DNA of 64,000 bases from Paenibacillus sp. LHD-117. Lineage in GTDB: Bacteria; Bacillota; Bacilli; Paenibacillales; Paenibacillaceae. Each line of letters begins with the position of its first letter. Position 1 is the first letter of the stretch. Under the pieces are notes generated by a model. That model was not told the DNA's origin and ran no database searches. It saw only the letters and a program-made list of their open reading frames with translations. Of this stretch, positions 34,208 to 43,577 are shown piece by piece. The stretch covers positions 26,018 through 90,017 of the forward strand of contig NZ_JAVFVT010000030.1 of the NCBI RefSeq assembly GCF_030929555.1. The letters are read 5' to 3'. Both the position numbers and the translations under genes were made by a program.

Positions 34208-34827
34208 ATTACTTGTCGAGCTCGACAATTATCGATTACGACCATCCGGCGATTAATGAACTATTTCATGAACTGAATACCGACAGTACCGATGCAACGT
34301 TTTTGAAAAATGTCTATCGGTTTGCCAGAGACGTGATCGAATTCGAGTTTTGCGATTTCGGAGATACGATTGGCGATACCGTTATGAAGAAGAAAGGTCA
34401 CTGCTACCATAAAACGAACCTCATTACGGGCCTTTGCAGAAAAAAAGGCATTCAAGCAGGGATTAAGCTTTGTACGATACAATCGGATGTGCTGAAGCCA
34501 TATCTCACTGATGAAGTGCTGGATATTTTCTCGGGTCAGCCTGTAAGCCATTTTTTCTCCGTCATCCTTATCGAGGGGAAGTGGGTGTCCGTTGATTCGA
34601 TCTTCGATAAAGATCTGCTTCGTTATTCGGACAGACTTCATTGGGCGATGGCGCAAGAATGGAGCGGATTCAGCAGCATAGAGCTTCCAAGAGACCTGAT
34701 CTTGAATGAGCATAATGAAATTTTTGTTAAAGCGTTCGAGGACGGTGATTTGCCGCCGGCCAACCCTTTGCTGGATCAAATGAATGAAAAATTGCGAGTG
34801 ATCAGAAACGAGTTGAACCGAAAATAG
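34204..34827 (+). CDS. Transglutaminase-like cysteine protease fold protein
   Basis: A 207-residue cytosolic protein without signal peptide. A papain/transglutaminase-like triad can be drawn: C67 in KKGHCYHKTNLITGLCR, H116 in PVSHFFSVIL and D131 in WVSVDSIFD. This spacing fits the transglutaminase-like superfamily, members of which are proteases, amidases or cross-linkers. ATG at 34204 gives a 4-base overlap with the gene before and leaves AAAGGGTG seven bases upstream. It lies between two related membrane proteins in a tight operon, so a membrane-linked processing role is likely. Substrate unknown. Confidence 0.78.
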   Translation: MNYLSSSTIIDYDHPAINELFHELNTDSTDATFLKNVYRFARDVIEFEFCDFGDTIGDTVMKKKGHCYHKTNLITGLCRKKGIQAGIKLCTIQSDVLKPYLTDEVLDIFSGQPVSHFFSVILIEGKWVSVDSIFDKDLLRYSDRLHWAMAQEWSGFSSIELPRDLILNEHNEIFVKAFEDGDLPPANPLLDQMNEKLRVIRNELNRK

Positions 34828-34841
34828 AGGGGAGAGGGTGT

Positions 34842-35486
34842 ATGAGAGGAATAAGGCTGCAATTCATTTCAGGAGGATCTAGTATCTTAGGAGGAATTGC
34901 CTTTGCTTTTCTAGGTGCGGCGTGGGCAATCACGCACGGCAGCACGGCGATAAATCGGCAAGCCTATTGGCTGGGGCTTGGCAATCTGCAATTTAGCCAA
35001 TTGAACATTGTTTATAGCGTGTTATTCATCATCGGCTTGTCGGCGTTCTGGAAAATGACAGTGAAGGAGAACAAATGGGCGATCACAGGCTACCGCATCG
35101 CTTTCGTATGTCTTTGCCTCGAACTCGTATCTCAAATCCTGCAGTACCATATCGTGAGTCCAATTCGTGATGTGGAAGCCACGGTTGTTACGATCGGCTT
35201 TTTGATTTTTTGGTTGTCGTGGCTTCTCTTTTCGTTGGGTATGGTCATTTTAGGATTATCTATGCGACTGCATAGCAAGTTCTACAGGATTTCGTTCGTA
35301 CTCATCGGAGTCTTCCAGCTAGCCGCATTTTGTACTGAATTTTTCTTGATTAGTCTGCTTTACGATAGTACCTCGGTATGGGGTGTCTCGGTATGGGATG
35401 TCATTTTGGGATCGGTGAAAGTGCCGTTTTCTCTCGTGTGGATGATTCTCGGAGCTAAGCTGCTTCTAGATCGAAAGGCTATTTGA
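34842..35486 (+). CDS. Polytopic membrane protein, paralogue of 33563-34207
   Basis: A 214-residue membrane protein with six likely helices and the motifs THGSTAIN and GYRIA at the same places as the first gene of the operon. GGGGAGAGGGTG precedes the ATG, 14 bases after the transglutaminase stop. The pair may form a heteromeric membrane complex with the transglutaminase on the inside. Confidence 0.75.
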   Translation: MRGIRLQFISGGSSILGGIAFAFLGAAWAITHGSTAINRQAYWLGLGNLQFSQLNIVYSVLFIIGLSAFWKMTVKENKWAITGYRIAFVCLCLELVSQILQYHIVSPIRDVEATVVTIGFLIFWLSWLLFSLGMVILGLSMRLHSKFYRISFVLIGVFQLAAFCTEFFLISLLYDSTSVWGVSVWDVILGSVKVPFSLVWMILGAKLLLDRKAI

Positions 35487-35491
35487 AAAGA

Positions 35492-35520
35492 AAAGGGCGT
35501 CCAGCAGGACGCCTTTACTC
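35492..35520 (+). terminator. Hairpin terminator of the membrane/transglutaminase operon
   Basis: AAAGGGCGTCC (35492-35502) pairs with GGACGCCTTT (35507-35516) around AGCA, then a short T-containing stretch. Confidence 0.7.
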
Positions 35521-35561
35521 ATTTGGCCATAGCAATGTTAAGCTGAACCGAATCCCGGAAC

Positions 35562-35595
35562 TGTATCGATACAACTAGTTGGCATAACGTATAAT
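35562..35595 (+). promoter_or_regulatory. Promoter with palindromic operator for the MocR gene
   Basis: TGTATCGATACA (35562-35573) is a perfect 12-bp palindrome, and TATAAT lies at 35590-35595. The palindrome covers the -35 position, so a dimeric regulator, probably the MocR protein itself, would block transcription. Confidence 0.55.
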
Positions 35596-35625
35596 GAGTA
35601 GCAGTAACGGATTGGGGGAAGCGGC

Positions 35626-36969
35626 GTGAAAAAATATTTTTCGATTTTATCCGATATGGAAAATAAGATCAGGGAGGGGCAATACCTGCCCGGTCAAAAG
35701 CTGCCTTCCGTCCGCATTGCCGCGGACTCGTACGGATGCAGCATCAGCACGATTACGCGGGCATACGCGGAACTGGAAAAGCGCCACGCCATTTATTCGG
35801 TCCCGCAAAGCGGCTTTTACGTCGTCGTGAAGCCTGGAGATTGGCGTGACAACAGGGATGGCAAACGGATTGATTTTGCTACGGTATTGCCGGATTTAGA
35901 CGTGTTTCCGTATTTGGATTTTCAACATTGTCTAAACAAAGCGATCGATATATACAAGTACGACTTGTTTACCTATGGCGATCCGAAAGGGCTGGATTCC
36001 CTGCGCCAAACGCTCGTTTCCCATTTGGCCGGCGACCAAGTGTTTGCCAAAGCGGAGCAGATCATCGTCACTTCGGGCGCACAGCAGGCGCTGGAAATTA
36101 TGGCGAAAATGCCGTTTCCGAACGGAAAAGCCGCGGTGTTGGTCGAACAGCCAAGTTACGATCTTTATTTGCGGTTTTTGGAGGCGGAAGGTATAGCGGT
36201 GCACGGCATCGCTCGTACGGCGGCGGGTATTGATTTGCGGGAATTGGAGCAGAAGTTCAGAAGCGGCGAAATCAAATTTTTTTACACGATGTCGAGATAC
36301 CATAATCCGCTTGGCACCTCGTTTAGCGCGGAAGAGAGGAAGGCAATTGCCAAGTTGGCCGGCAAATACGACGTATATGTCGTGGAAGACGATTATATGG
36401 CCGATTTGGGCGCAGAGCGGCAGTTCGACCCGATTTACGCTTACGATCTGAGCTCGCATGTCATTTATTTAAAAAGCTTCTCAAAAATCATTTTCCCGGG
36501 TTTGAGGCTTGGCGCCATCGTATTGCCGGAACGGCTGCTCAAGACGTTCCACGTCTACAAAGGATACCCCGACACTTCGCTATTGTCCCAGGCAGCACTC
36601 GAAGTGTACATCAAAAACGGCATGTACGAGCGGCACAAGCAAAAAATAGGCAGCCTGTACGCATCGCGAATGCGGGCCTTGCATGAGTCGGTGGAACGGT
36701 ACAACGAAGCCGGGTTGATCGAAGTGCCCGGCGTCAGTTCGGGCATCTTTACGCAATTTAAGCTGAAATCGACGGTAAATTTGGAGCGCCTGATAAAGCG
36801 GCTTGCGGAGAGGAACATCAGCGTCGTGTCCGGCAAAGGGTTTTATTTGTCGGATTATTTGGAGCGTGAGAAGTTTTTGCGGATCAGCATTTCTCAGACG
36901 CAGCCGGAACAAATTGACGAGGGGGTTAAGGCGATCGTCGAGGAAGTGAGGAAGGGAAGCAAGCGATAA
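35626..36969 (+). CDS. MocR-type (GntR-HTH/aminotransferase) regulator
   Basis: A 447-residue fusion. Residues 1-70 are a GntR winged helix (PGQKLPSVRIAADSYGCSISTITRAYAELE). Residues ~95-445 form a fold-type I aminotransferase-like domain with the PLP lysine K287 in LKSFSKIIFPGLRLGAIV. MocR proteins sense PLP or an amino compound and control its metabolism. The start is a GTG with GGGGGAAG upstream. No metabolic target gene is adjacent; the histidine kinase 90 bases downstream belongs to a different system. The target is therefore unknown, and self-control through the palindrome is likely. Confidence 0.9.
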   Translation: MKKYFSILSDMENKIREGQYLPGQKLPSVRIAADSYGCSISTITRAYAELEKRHAIYSVPQSGFYVVVKPGDWRDNRDGKRIDFATVLPDLDVFPYLDFQHCLNKAIDIYKYDLFTYGDPKGLDSLRQTLVSHLAGDQVFAKAEQIIVTSGAQQALEIMAKMPFPNGKAAVLVEQPSYDLYLRFLEAEGIAVHGIARTAAGIDLRELEQKFRSGEIKFFYTMSRYHNPLGTSFSAEERKAIAKLAGKYDVYVVEDDYMADLGAERQFDPIYAYDLSSHVIYLKSFSKIIFPGLRLGAIVLPERLLKTFHVYKGYPDTSLLSQAALEVYIKNGMYERHKQKIGSLYASRMRALHESVERYNEAGLIEVPGVSSGIFTQFKLKSTVNLERLIKRLAERNISVVSGKGFYLSDYLEREKFLRISISQTQPEQIDEGVKAIVEEVRKGSKR

Positions 36970-37059
36970 ATGGCGGCCTGCAATTCAGTTATTGCTACAA
37001 ATGGTCATCAATGCTAGCATAGGGTACGGTAAAGTCTTCTAAGCGGAGAGAGAAGCCTA

Positions 37060-39156
37060 ATGACGAATCGGCTTACGATATATATATGCATCGCCTTCCT
37101 CTGGGCGGCGCTCTCGCTGACCTGCTCGGCTGAGGTTGAGGCTAAGGCGGCCGAGGCTATAGCATCCGAGCGACCCACCACCCTTCCAAGTGCCGAGTCC
37201 GGACGGATCGACGTTTCGGAGTGGCGGTTCGAGCGGGACGGCCCCGTTGCGATGGAAGGGGAATGGGCGTTCTATTGGCGGGAATTGCTTGAGCCGGACT
37301 CACTCGAAGCGGGGACCGTTCCTCCGGCTGCTTACGCGCATGTCCCGGACATCTGGAGCTCCTACAGTCTGGACGGACAGCCGCTCTCCAACCAGGGATA
37401 CGCTACCTACAAGTTGACGATCCGCTTTGCCGAGTCCGATGCGGGCAAGAGCTTCTCCCTGTGGGTTCCGAACGCGGCGACCGCGTACCGGCTGTGGATC
37501 GACGGCAAGGAAGCGGGCGGCAACGGGATCGTCGGCGAGAGCAGAGCGGAGATGGTTCCGAAAAACTACAGCAAAGCTTATTTGTTCGTCCCTTCATCCA
37601 AGGAGACAGAGATCGTTATTCAAGTCTCCAATCTTGTTCAGCGCAAAGGCGGATTATGGGATGAGCTGAAGCTGGGTTATGCGGATCAGATCAATCGCTT
37701 GCAAGTGAGCGGCGCCATCCTGCAATCCGGCATGGCCGGCATTCTGCTCATTATGGGATTGTACCATCTGGCGTTGTTCTTCATGCAGCGGGAGTACAAG
37801 GAGGCGCTCTTCTTCGGCGGGTTGTGCCTGATTATCGGGCTTCGTACGCTGACCGTGGGGCAGACGTTGCTCATACGGCTATTCCCGGACATTCCTTGGG
37901 AGATCGGCGTGAAGATCGAGTACTGGGGCTTCATATTGGGATTGGCCTTCTTTCTGTGCTATGTAAAAACGCTGTTTCCTCGGGAAACCAGCCGCTGGTA
38001 TGTGCGGATTGTGATGGTTGTCGCGAGCGGCTTCAGCTTGCTGGTGCTGCTGCTTCCCGCATCGGTGTATACGAGGTGGATGCTGCCGTACCAGATCGTT
38101 ATCGTCATCAGCTTTTTCTATATCGGATTTATTTTTGGTCTGGCTACCTGGCGCAAGCGGAACGACGCATGGATGAATCTGGCCTCGTGGATATTCCTTC
38201 TTGCGGCGGTGGTTAATGACGTCTTGTTTTATAACCTGATTGTCGTGACGGGCGATCTGTTCCCGTTCTGCCTTCTGTCGGCGATCATCATCCAGATGGT
38301 CATGTTGACGAGACGGTATTCGCGGACGTTCCATGATGTGAAGCGGCTGTCCTGGGAGCTGGCTGTGCTGAACGATTCACTGGAGTTGAAAATACGGGAG
38401 CGCACGGCGGAGCTGGAAGAAGCCGGGCGGCAGCTTGCCCGGACGGCGCAAGCGCGCCGCAGGCTGATGTCCAACATTTCGCATGAGCTGGGCACCCCGC
38501 TTTCGCTTGTTCAAGGGTACGTGAAAGGCATGATCGACGGCGTGATCCCGCCGGACAACCCGAGCTATCTGCGTCTCATCTACGACAAGACGATTGCGCT
38601 GGACCGGTTAATCAACGATCTCGGCGAGCTGTCCAAGCTGGAAGCGAAGCAGGTATCGCTGGACTTACAGCCGGTTCGCATTCGGCCATTGGCCGCGAAG
38701 GCGGCGGACGGACTGCAATGGGAGTTCGGCTTGTCCGGCCTAACGCTCGAAGCGGTGACGCCCGGCGGCGGCGAATTGACCGATGAGCCGGTTGTTCGGG
38801 CGGATGCGTTCCGGCTGGAGCAGGTGCTGATCAACTTCCTGTCCAATGCGAAGAAGCATACGCCGGCAGGCGGGCATGTACGAATGGATGTGAGCATGAC
38901 AGGCGGGGAAGGCGGCAAACGGGTATTCGTGTCGGTAACGGACGGCGGGGAAGGCATCGATGAGGCGGCGCTTCCTTTCGTGTTCGAACGATATTATCAG
39001 GCGCAGAGGAAAGATAGGAAAAAATCCGGCATGGGACTCGGACTTGCCATCTGCAAGGAAATTATCGAATTGCACGGTGGTGAGATCGGCGTCCGGAGCA
39101 AGCCTGGCGAAGGGAGCACGTTTTATTTTACGCTGCCGATGTTGGAGAAAGATTGA
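37060..39156 (+). CDS. 7TMR-DISM histidine kinase
   Basis: A 698-residue sensor. A signal-like helix comes first, then an extracellular galactose-binding-like domain at ~45-215 (ISVSEWRFERDGP-type start, YKLTIRF, LWIDGKEAG, VIQVSNLV). Seven membrane helices follow at ~225-425, then a coiled coil (LNDSLELKIRERTAELEEAG). HisKA has H475 in SNISHELGTPLS, and HATPase_c has NFLSNAKKH and GMGLGLAICKEI. This is the 7TM receptor class with a diverse extracellular sensing module, so a carbohydrate-like ligand is possible. It precedes its OmpR-type regulator by 20 bases. Confidence 0.92.
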   Translation: MTNRLTIYICIAFLWAALSLTCSAEVEAKAAEAIASERPTTLPSAESGRIDVSEWRFERDGPVAMEGEWAFYWRELLEPDSLEAGTVPPAAYAHVPDIWSSYSLDGQPLSNQGYATYKLTIRFAESDAGKSFSLWVPNAATAYRLWIDGKEAGGNGIVGESRAEMVPKNYSKAYLFVPSSKETEIVIQVSNLVQRKGGLWDELKLGYADQINRLQVSGAILQSGMAGILLIMGLYHLALFFMQREYKEALFFGGLCLIIGLRTLTVGQTLLIRLFPDIPWEIGVKIEYWGFILGLAFFLCYVKTLFPRETSRWYVRIVMVVASGFSLLVLLLPASVYTRWMLPYQIVIVISFFYIGFIFGLATWRKRNDAWMNLASWIFLLAAVVNDVLFYNLIVVTGDLFPFCLLSAIIIQMVMLTRRYSRTFHDVKRLSWELAVLNDSLELKIRERTAELEEAGRQLARTAQARRRLMSNISHELGTPLSLVQGYVKGMIDGVIPPDNPSYLRLIYDKTIALDRLINDLGELSKLEAKQVSLDLQPVRIRPLAAKAADGLQWEFGLSGLTLEAVTPGGGELTDEPVVRADAFRLEQVLINFLSNAKKHTPAGGHVRMDVSMTGGEGGKRVFVSVTDGGEGIDEAALPFVFERYYQAQRKDRKKSGMGLGLAICKEIIELHGGEIGVRSKPGEGSTFYFTLPMLEKD

Positions 39157-39176
39157 CAGTCGAGGAGGCGAAGGCG

Positions 39177-39878
39177 ATGATGGCCGGCAAAATATTGGTC
39201 GTCGAGGATGAAGCCGACTTACGCGCGCTGATCTGCATGTATCTGGACAAGCATGGGTTTGAGGTGCATGCTGCGGCAACGGGGCAGGAAGCCTTGCAAT
39301 TGTTTCATTCCGCCAAACCGGATCTGGTCGTCCTAGATATTGAGCTCCCGGATATGGAAGGGACGGACATTTGCCGGAGCATTCGCGAAATCTCGAACGT
39401 TCCCCTTGTTTTTGTTACGTGCAGACGGGATTCGGACGACATCTATACCGGTCTGGCCATCGGAGCCGACGACTATATGACCAAGCCGTTCGATCCTGCC
39501 GAGCTGGTGGCGCGGATTCAGGGGCATTTGCGGAAGAGAAGCCTGTTTCAAACGCTCGGGCACAACAAAAACCGCTGGTGGCGGAATGAGAGGCTCGAGG
39601 TCGATCTGCTCGAAATGACGGTGAAGGTAGAGGGCCGTCCGGTGCCGCTTTATCCGAAGGAGCTGCAATTGCTGCAGTTTTTTATCCAGCATCCGAACCG
39701 GGTGTTTGCGGCGGATGAGCTATTCGACCGGGTGTGGGGGGAAGAGAGCGGCAGCGACACGAGGACGGTGAACGCCCATATCTTCAATCTGCGCCGCAAG
39801 ATTGAGAGAAATCCGGAGAAGCCGGATTTGATTCGAACGGTGCGGGGATTCGGCTATAAGTTTTCGAACGGACAATAG
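39177..39878 (+). CDS. OmpR/PhoB-type response regulator
   Basis: A 233-residue regulator. The receiver domain is at 1-120 with D54 (VVLDIELPD), the acidic EDE at 10-12 and K in TKPFDP. The winged helix is at ~135-232 (VNAHIFNLRRKIE, VRGFGYKF). The ATG at 39177 has GAGGAGG eight bases upstream. It is the partner of the 7TMR-DISM kinase. The large SLH gene begins 155 bases further on and may be a target. Confidence 0.93.
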   Translation: MMAGKILVVEDEADLRALICMYLDKHGFEVHAAATGQEALQLFHSAKPDLVVLDIELPDMEGTDICRSIREISNVPLVFVTCRRDSDDIYTGLAIGADDYMTKPFDPAELVARIQGHLRKRSLFQTLGHNKNRWWRNERLEVDLLEMTVKVEGRPVPLYPKELQLLQFFIQHPNRVFAADELFDRVWGEESGSDTRTVNAHIFNLRRKIERNPEKPDLIRTVRGFGYKFSNGQ

Positions 39879-39895
39879 AAATAAGCTTATAGGAT

Positions 39896-39925
39896 ATGCC
39901 GCGGCTGACGCGGCATTTTTTGTTG
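39896..39925 (+). terminator. Terminator after the response regulator
   Basis: ATGCCGCG (39896-39903) pairs with CGCGGCAT (39909-39916), followed by TTTTTGTTGTTT. Confidence 0.85.
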
Positions 39926-40033
39926 TTTCGCGTCGATTTTGAACGGATTTTTAACTTGGGTTGCTATAATCGGGCATATTGACGCCGCTCATCATCGAGC
40001 CTGGCGAGATCTATCCGATTGGGAGGATTAGGA

Positions 40034-43000
40034 ATGCGAGTCAGATGCAATCGAGCGATAGCAGTAATGCTGGCCATGTTATTGGCGATAGGAGGATTTC
40101 CCGGGCTAGCTGCGCCCGGGGGCGGCAAGGCGAATGCGGCGGGGACCGTGCAGGTATGGCAGGAAGTAGGAGGCGCCGGATTCTCGGGAGGTTATGCCAG
40201 CTCTGTAACGATGTCCGTATATGAGGGCGTGCCATATGTCGCTTTCCGAAATCAAGACGATAAGGCCACGGTTATGAAGTACGATGGGGAGGATTGGACA
40301 ACCTTGGGCAGCGCCGGATTCTCGGCGAGCTATGCCAACGATATATCCATGTCCATCTATCAGGGTGTCCCTTATGTGGCTTATTCGGATGTCGGAAATG
40401 CTAATAAAACGACGGTCATGAAGTATACCGGAGCCGGCGCGACGGGTTGGGAACCGGTAGGCAGCCCCGGATTATCGGAGGGATTGGCCCATTATCCATC
40501 CGTGTACGTATATGATGGTACGCCATATGTAGCCTATAAGGATTGGCAAAGCGACGGTAAAGTCACGGTCATGAAATATACCGAAGCGGGCGCGACGGGC
40601 TGGGAGGCTGTGGGCGGCGCCGGATTCTCTACGACTAGAGCAGACGAACCGATCCTGCACATTGACGAGGAAACTCTATATGTAGCCTACATGGAAGTGT
40701 CTAACGACAATAAGGCCGCGGTGATGAAGTATGACGAGGGCAGCGGCGCTTGGGTAACCGTAGGCAGCGCCGGATTCTCGGAAGGGGAGGCCTATTTGCC
40801 ATCCCTCTACGTCTACGAAGGCACCCCCTATCTGGCTTATCAAGATGAAGTGAATGGCAATAAACTCACGGTTATGAAGTACACCGGAGCGGGTACGACG
40901 GGTTGGGAAGCGCTGGGCCATGCGGGATTTACGGCTGGCAGGGCCGCTATACCATCCCTCTATGTCTATCAGGGCACTCCCTATGTGGCTTTTCAGGATT
41001 ATTGGAATCAAATGAAAGCGACGGTCATGAAGTATACCGGAGCGGGCGCATCGGGCTGGGAGCTTGTGGGCGACGCCGGAATGTCGGCGGGTGAGGTAGC
41101 GTACCCGTCCTTGTATGTCTATGACGGTATCCCCTACGTGGCTTATCAGGATGTAGAGAATAGCTTCAAAGCTACGATGATGCGTATCAACACGTTTAAT
41201 GCGCCGCCGAGCTTGAGTGTGAACAGGAACGCGGATGGCCAGATCGAGATTGCGTTCTCGGACGATGCGGCGTGGCGCGACGCGATTACGGCGATAAAGG
41301 AAGGAACGGAATTGCTGCCTGAGGGAACGGATTACATCATAGAGCCCGGTAAAATGACGATTACGAAGGAGCTGTCGGATGGCAAGCATACGATCGTCAT
41401 AGAAGCTGACGGTTACGCCGACGCGACAGTCGTGTTCGCCATATCGGATGATTTCGACGGCGGTATGGGAACGGCAAGCAATCCCTTCCGGATCGCAACT
41501 GCAGACCAGCTTGACGCGGTCAGGAACTATTTGGAACGGGGCCTTTATTTCGAGTTGATTGCGGATATCGATCTAAGCGGTTATCCGGATGACGAAGGCT
41601 GGAAGCCGATATTTCCGAAACCTGGACAACCGATGTTTCAAGGAAACATGGACGGCAACGGTTATATCATTACGGGGTTGACGATTAACGCACCTGAATC
41701 ATTTGGCGTCGGATTATTTGGCGGTATCGACAACGGCAGTATCGCGAATATGAGATTGGAAGGCGTTAATATAACGGGGGATCAATATGCAGGCGGTTTG
41801 GTTGGTTACAATGCGAACGGAACGATCAGCGACAGCTACGTCACGGGAGTTGTGTCAGGAACCAACATAGTAGGCGGCTTGGCCGGGATTAATATAGGAA
41901 CGATCAAGAGCAGCTACGCTGATGTAGATGTGACAGGTAACTTCGAGGTAGGCGGCTTGGCTGGCGTCAATGTGGGGATGATCGATAATAGCTACGCCGA
42001 AGGAGCTGTGACAGGCGCGATCAATGTAGGCGGATTAGCCGGCAGCATTGTTGGAATGATCGAAAGCAGCTACGCCATAGGCGCTGTGACAGGCGATGAA
42101 AGGGTCGGCGGCCTGATTGGCGTCAATGAAGGAAGGATTCGCAGCAGCTTCTATGATACCGAAACAACAGGGCAGTCGGATACTGGCAAAGGCGAAGGCA
42201 AATCGACGAGCGAGATGAAGACGCTGAGCACATACAGCGGATGGGATTATGACGAGGCATGGGGAATGGATGAGTCGATCCATACCGGTTACCCGTATTT
42301 GCAGTGGACGACGCGAACGGCTCAATATGACAGCAATGGCGGATCGGCTGTAGGCAACCAAGTGGTGATCTATAAAGGCAACGCAACGAAACCGGCCGAC
42401 CCGGCAAGGTCCGGCTACACATTCGGCGGGTGGTATACGGACAGCGGCTTCGCGGCGCCGTTCGATTTCACAACTCCAATCACGTCGGATCTGACGCTGT
42501 ATGCGAAGTGGACGGCGATATACACCGGAGGAGGCGGTCCGGTCACATCCAAGAACGGCAAGCTGACGCTACTCGCCGGTCAAGCGGGCGAGGTCGGTTT
42601 GGACGATGCGATCACCATCACGGTCCCGGCAGGCGCCGCTCCGCAAGCGCTAATCATCACCATAGAGAAACTGGCGGACACGCAGCAGCTTCTCGCGAGG
42701 AAAGAGATTCTCGTCAGCTCGGTCTATGAGGTTCTAAAAAACATTCCTGCAAAATTCAGCAAGCCAGCCACGTTGACGATGGCGTTCGATTCGTCGATGC
42801 TGAGCGGCAATCAATCGGTCGCTATTTTCTACTATGATGAGACCGCCCAGGCATGGGTCAAAGTGAGCGGCGGCCAGATTAAAGGCAATCGGATTAGCGC
42901 GCCGGTGGATCACTTCACCAAGTTTGCGGTGCTTGCCGTAGACAGCGCTACTGGAGAGTTGATAACGGAGAAGCCAGCGGAAGAACAGGAGCTAGCCGAT

Positions 43001-43537
43001 ATTTCCGGCCATTGGGCGGAAGCGGCGATTAAGGAAGCCGTACGCGAGGGCGTTGTTAAAGGTTATGAGGACGGCACGTTCAAGCCGGATGCCGCCGTGA
43101 CCCGCGCGCAATTCGCCGTTATGCTGATGAATGCGCTGAAGCCTGCAGGTGGCGGAGCCGAGCTGCACTTCACCGATGCCATTCCCGCATGGGCGCGTCC
43201 ATCCATTGCGCAGGCTGTAGAAGCGGGTATCGTGCGCGGTTATGACGACGGCAGCTTCCGTCCCGGCGCAAGCATCACGCGTTCGGAGCTTGCTGTCATG
43301 ATTGCGAGAGCGGCAGGCGCCGACTCGAAGGCGGCTGGATCAACCGGTTTCTTGGATGACAGTCTGATTCCGGACTGGGCCAAAGAGGCGGTAGCGGCTG
43401 TTAAGGAAATGGGCATTGTGAGCGGACGCAGCGGCAACTTATTTGCGCCAAGCGATACGGCGACGAGAGCGGAAGCCGTAACGATCATAATGAATCTGCT
43501 TCGTGCGATTGAACTGAAAGAAAAAACAACGGAATGA
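40034..43537 (+). CDS. Large multidomain S-layer-homology surface protein
   Basis: A 1167-residue exported protein built from repeat families. A signal peptide (to ~40) is followed by seven ~50-residue propeller-like repeats (VGSAGFS..YA...S.YVY.GTPYVAYQD......TVMKYTGAG..GWE) to ~385. Then come a DUF1533/Shr-like domain (DDAAWRDAITAIKEGTELL), six GLUG repeats (GGLAGIN.G.I..SYA.G.V.G), an InlB-type repeat (YDSNGGSAVGNQ, GYTFGGWYTDSG), a ZU5-like segment and three C-terminal SLH domains (GHWAEAAIKEAVREGVVKGY). SLH domains bind secondary cell-wall polymer, so the protein stays on the cell wall; the rest is probably for adhesion or glycan binding. The start has GGGAGGATTAGGA upstream. Confidence 0.9.
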   Translation: MRVRCNRAIAVMLAMLLAIGGFPGLAAPGGGKANAAGTVQVWQEVGGAGFSGGYASSVTMSVYEGVPYVAFRNQDDKATVMKYDGEDWTTLGSAGFSASYANDISMSIYQGVPYVAYSDVGNANKTTVMKYTGAGATGWEPVGSPGLSEGLAHYPSVYVYDGTPYVAYKDWQSDGKVTVMKYTEAGATGWEAVGGAGFSTTRADEPILHIDEETLYVAYMEVSNDNKAAVMKYDEGSGAWVTVGSAGFSEGEAYLPSLYVYEGTPYLAYQDEVNGNKLTVMKYTGAGTTGWEALGHAGFTAGRAAIPSLYVYQGTPYVAFQDYWNQMKATVMKYTGAGASGWELVGDAGMSAGEVAYPSLYVYDGIPYVAYQDVENSFKATMMRINTFNAPPSLSVNRNADGQIEIAFSDDAAWRDAITAIKEGTELLPEGTDYIIEPGKMTITKELSDGKHTIVIEADGYADATVVFAISDDFDGGMGTASNPFRIATADQLDAVRNYLERGLYFELIADIDLSGYPDDEGWKPIFPKPGQPMFQGNMDGNGYIITGLTINAPESFGVGLFGGIDNGSIANMRLEGVNITGDQYAGGLVGYNANGTISDSYVTGVVSGTNIVGGLAGINIGTIKSSYADVDVTGNFEVGGLAGVNVGMIDNSYAEGAVTGAINVGGLAGSIVGMIESSYAIGAVTGDERVGGLIGVNEGRIRSSFYDTETTGQSDTGKGEGKSTSEMKTLSTYSGWDYDEAWGMDESIHTGYPYLQWTTRTAQYDSNGGSAVGNQVVIYKGNATKPADPARSGYTFGGWYTDSGFAAPFDFTTPITSDLTLYAKWTAIYTGGGGPVTSKNGKLTLLAGQAGEVGLDDAITITVPAGAAPQALIITIEKLADTQQLLARKEILVSSVYEVLKNIPAKFSKPATLTMAFDSSMLSGNQSVAIFYYDETAQAWVKVSGGQIKGNRISAPVDHFTKFAVLAVDSATGELITEKPAEEQELADISGHWAEAAIKEAVREGVVKGYEDGTFKPDAAVTRAQFAVMLMNALKPAGGGAELHFTDAIPAWARPSIAQAVEAGIVRGYDDGSFRPGASITRSELAVMIARAAGADSKAAGSTGFLDDSLIPDWAKEAVAAVKEMGIVSGRSGNLFAPSDTATRAEAVTIIMNLLRAIELKEKTTE

Positions 43538-43577
43538 GGGCAGTGTTTAAGACGATATGATGCGAATTCAGCGCGGA

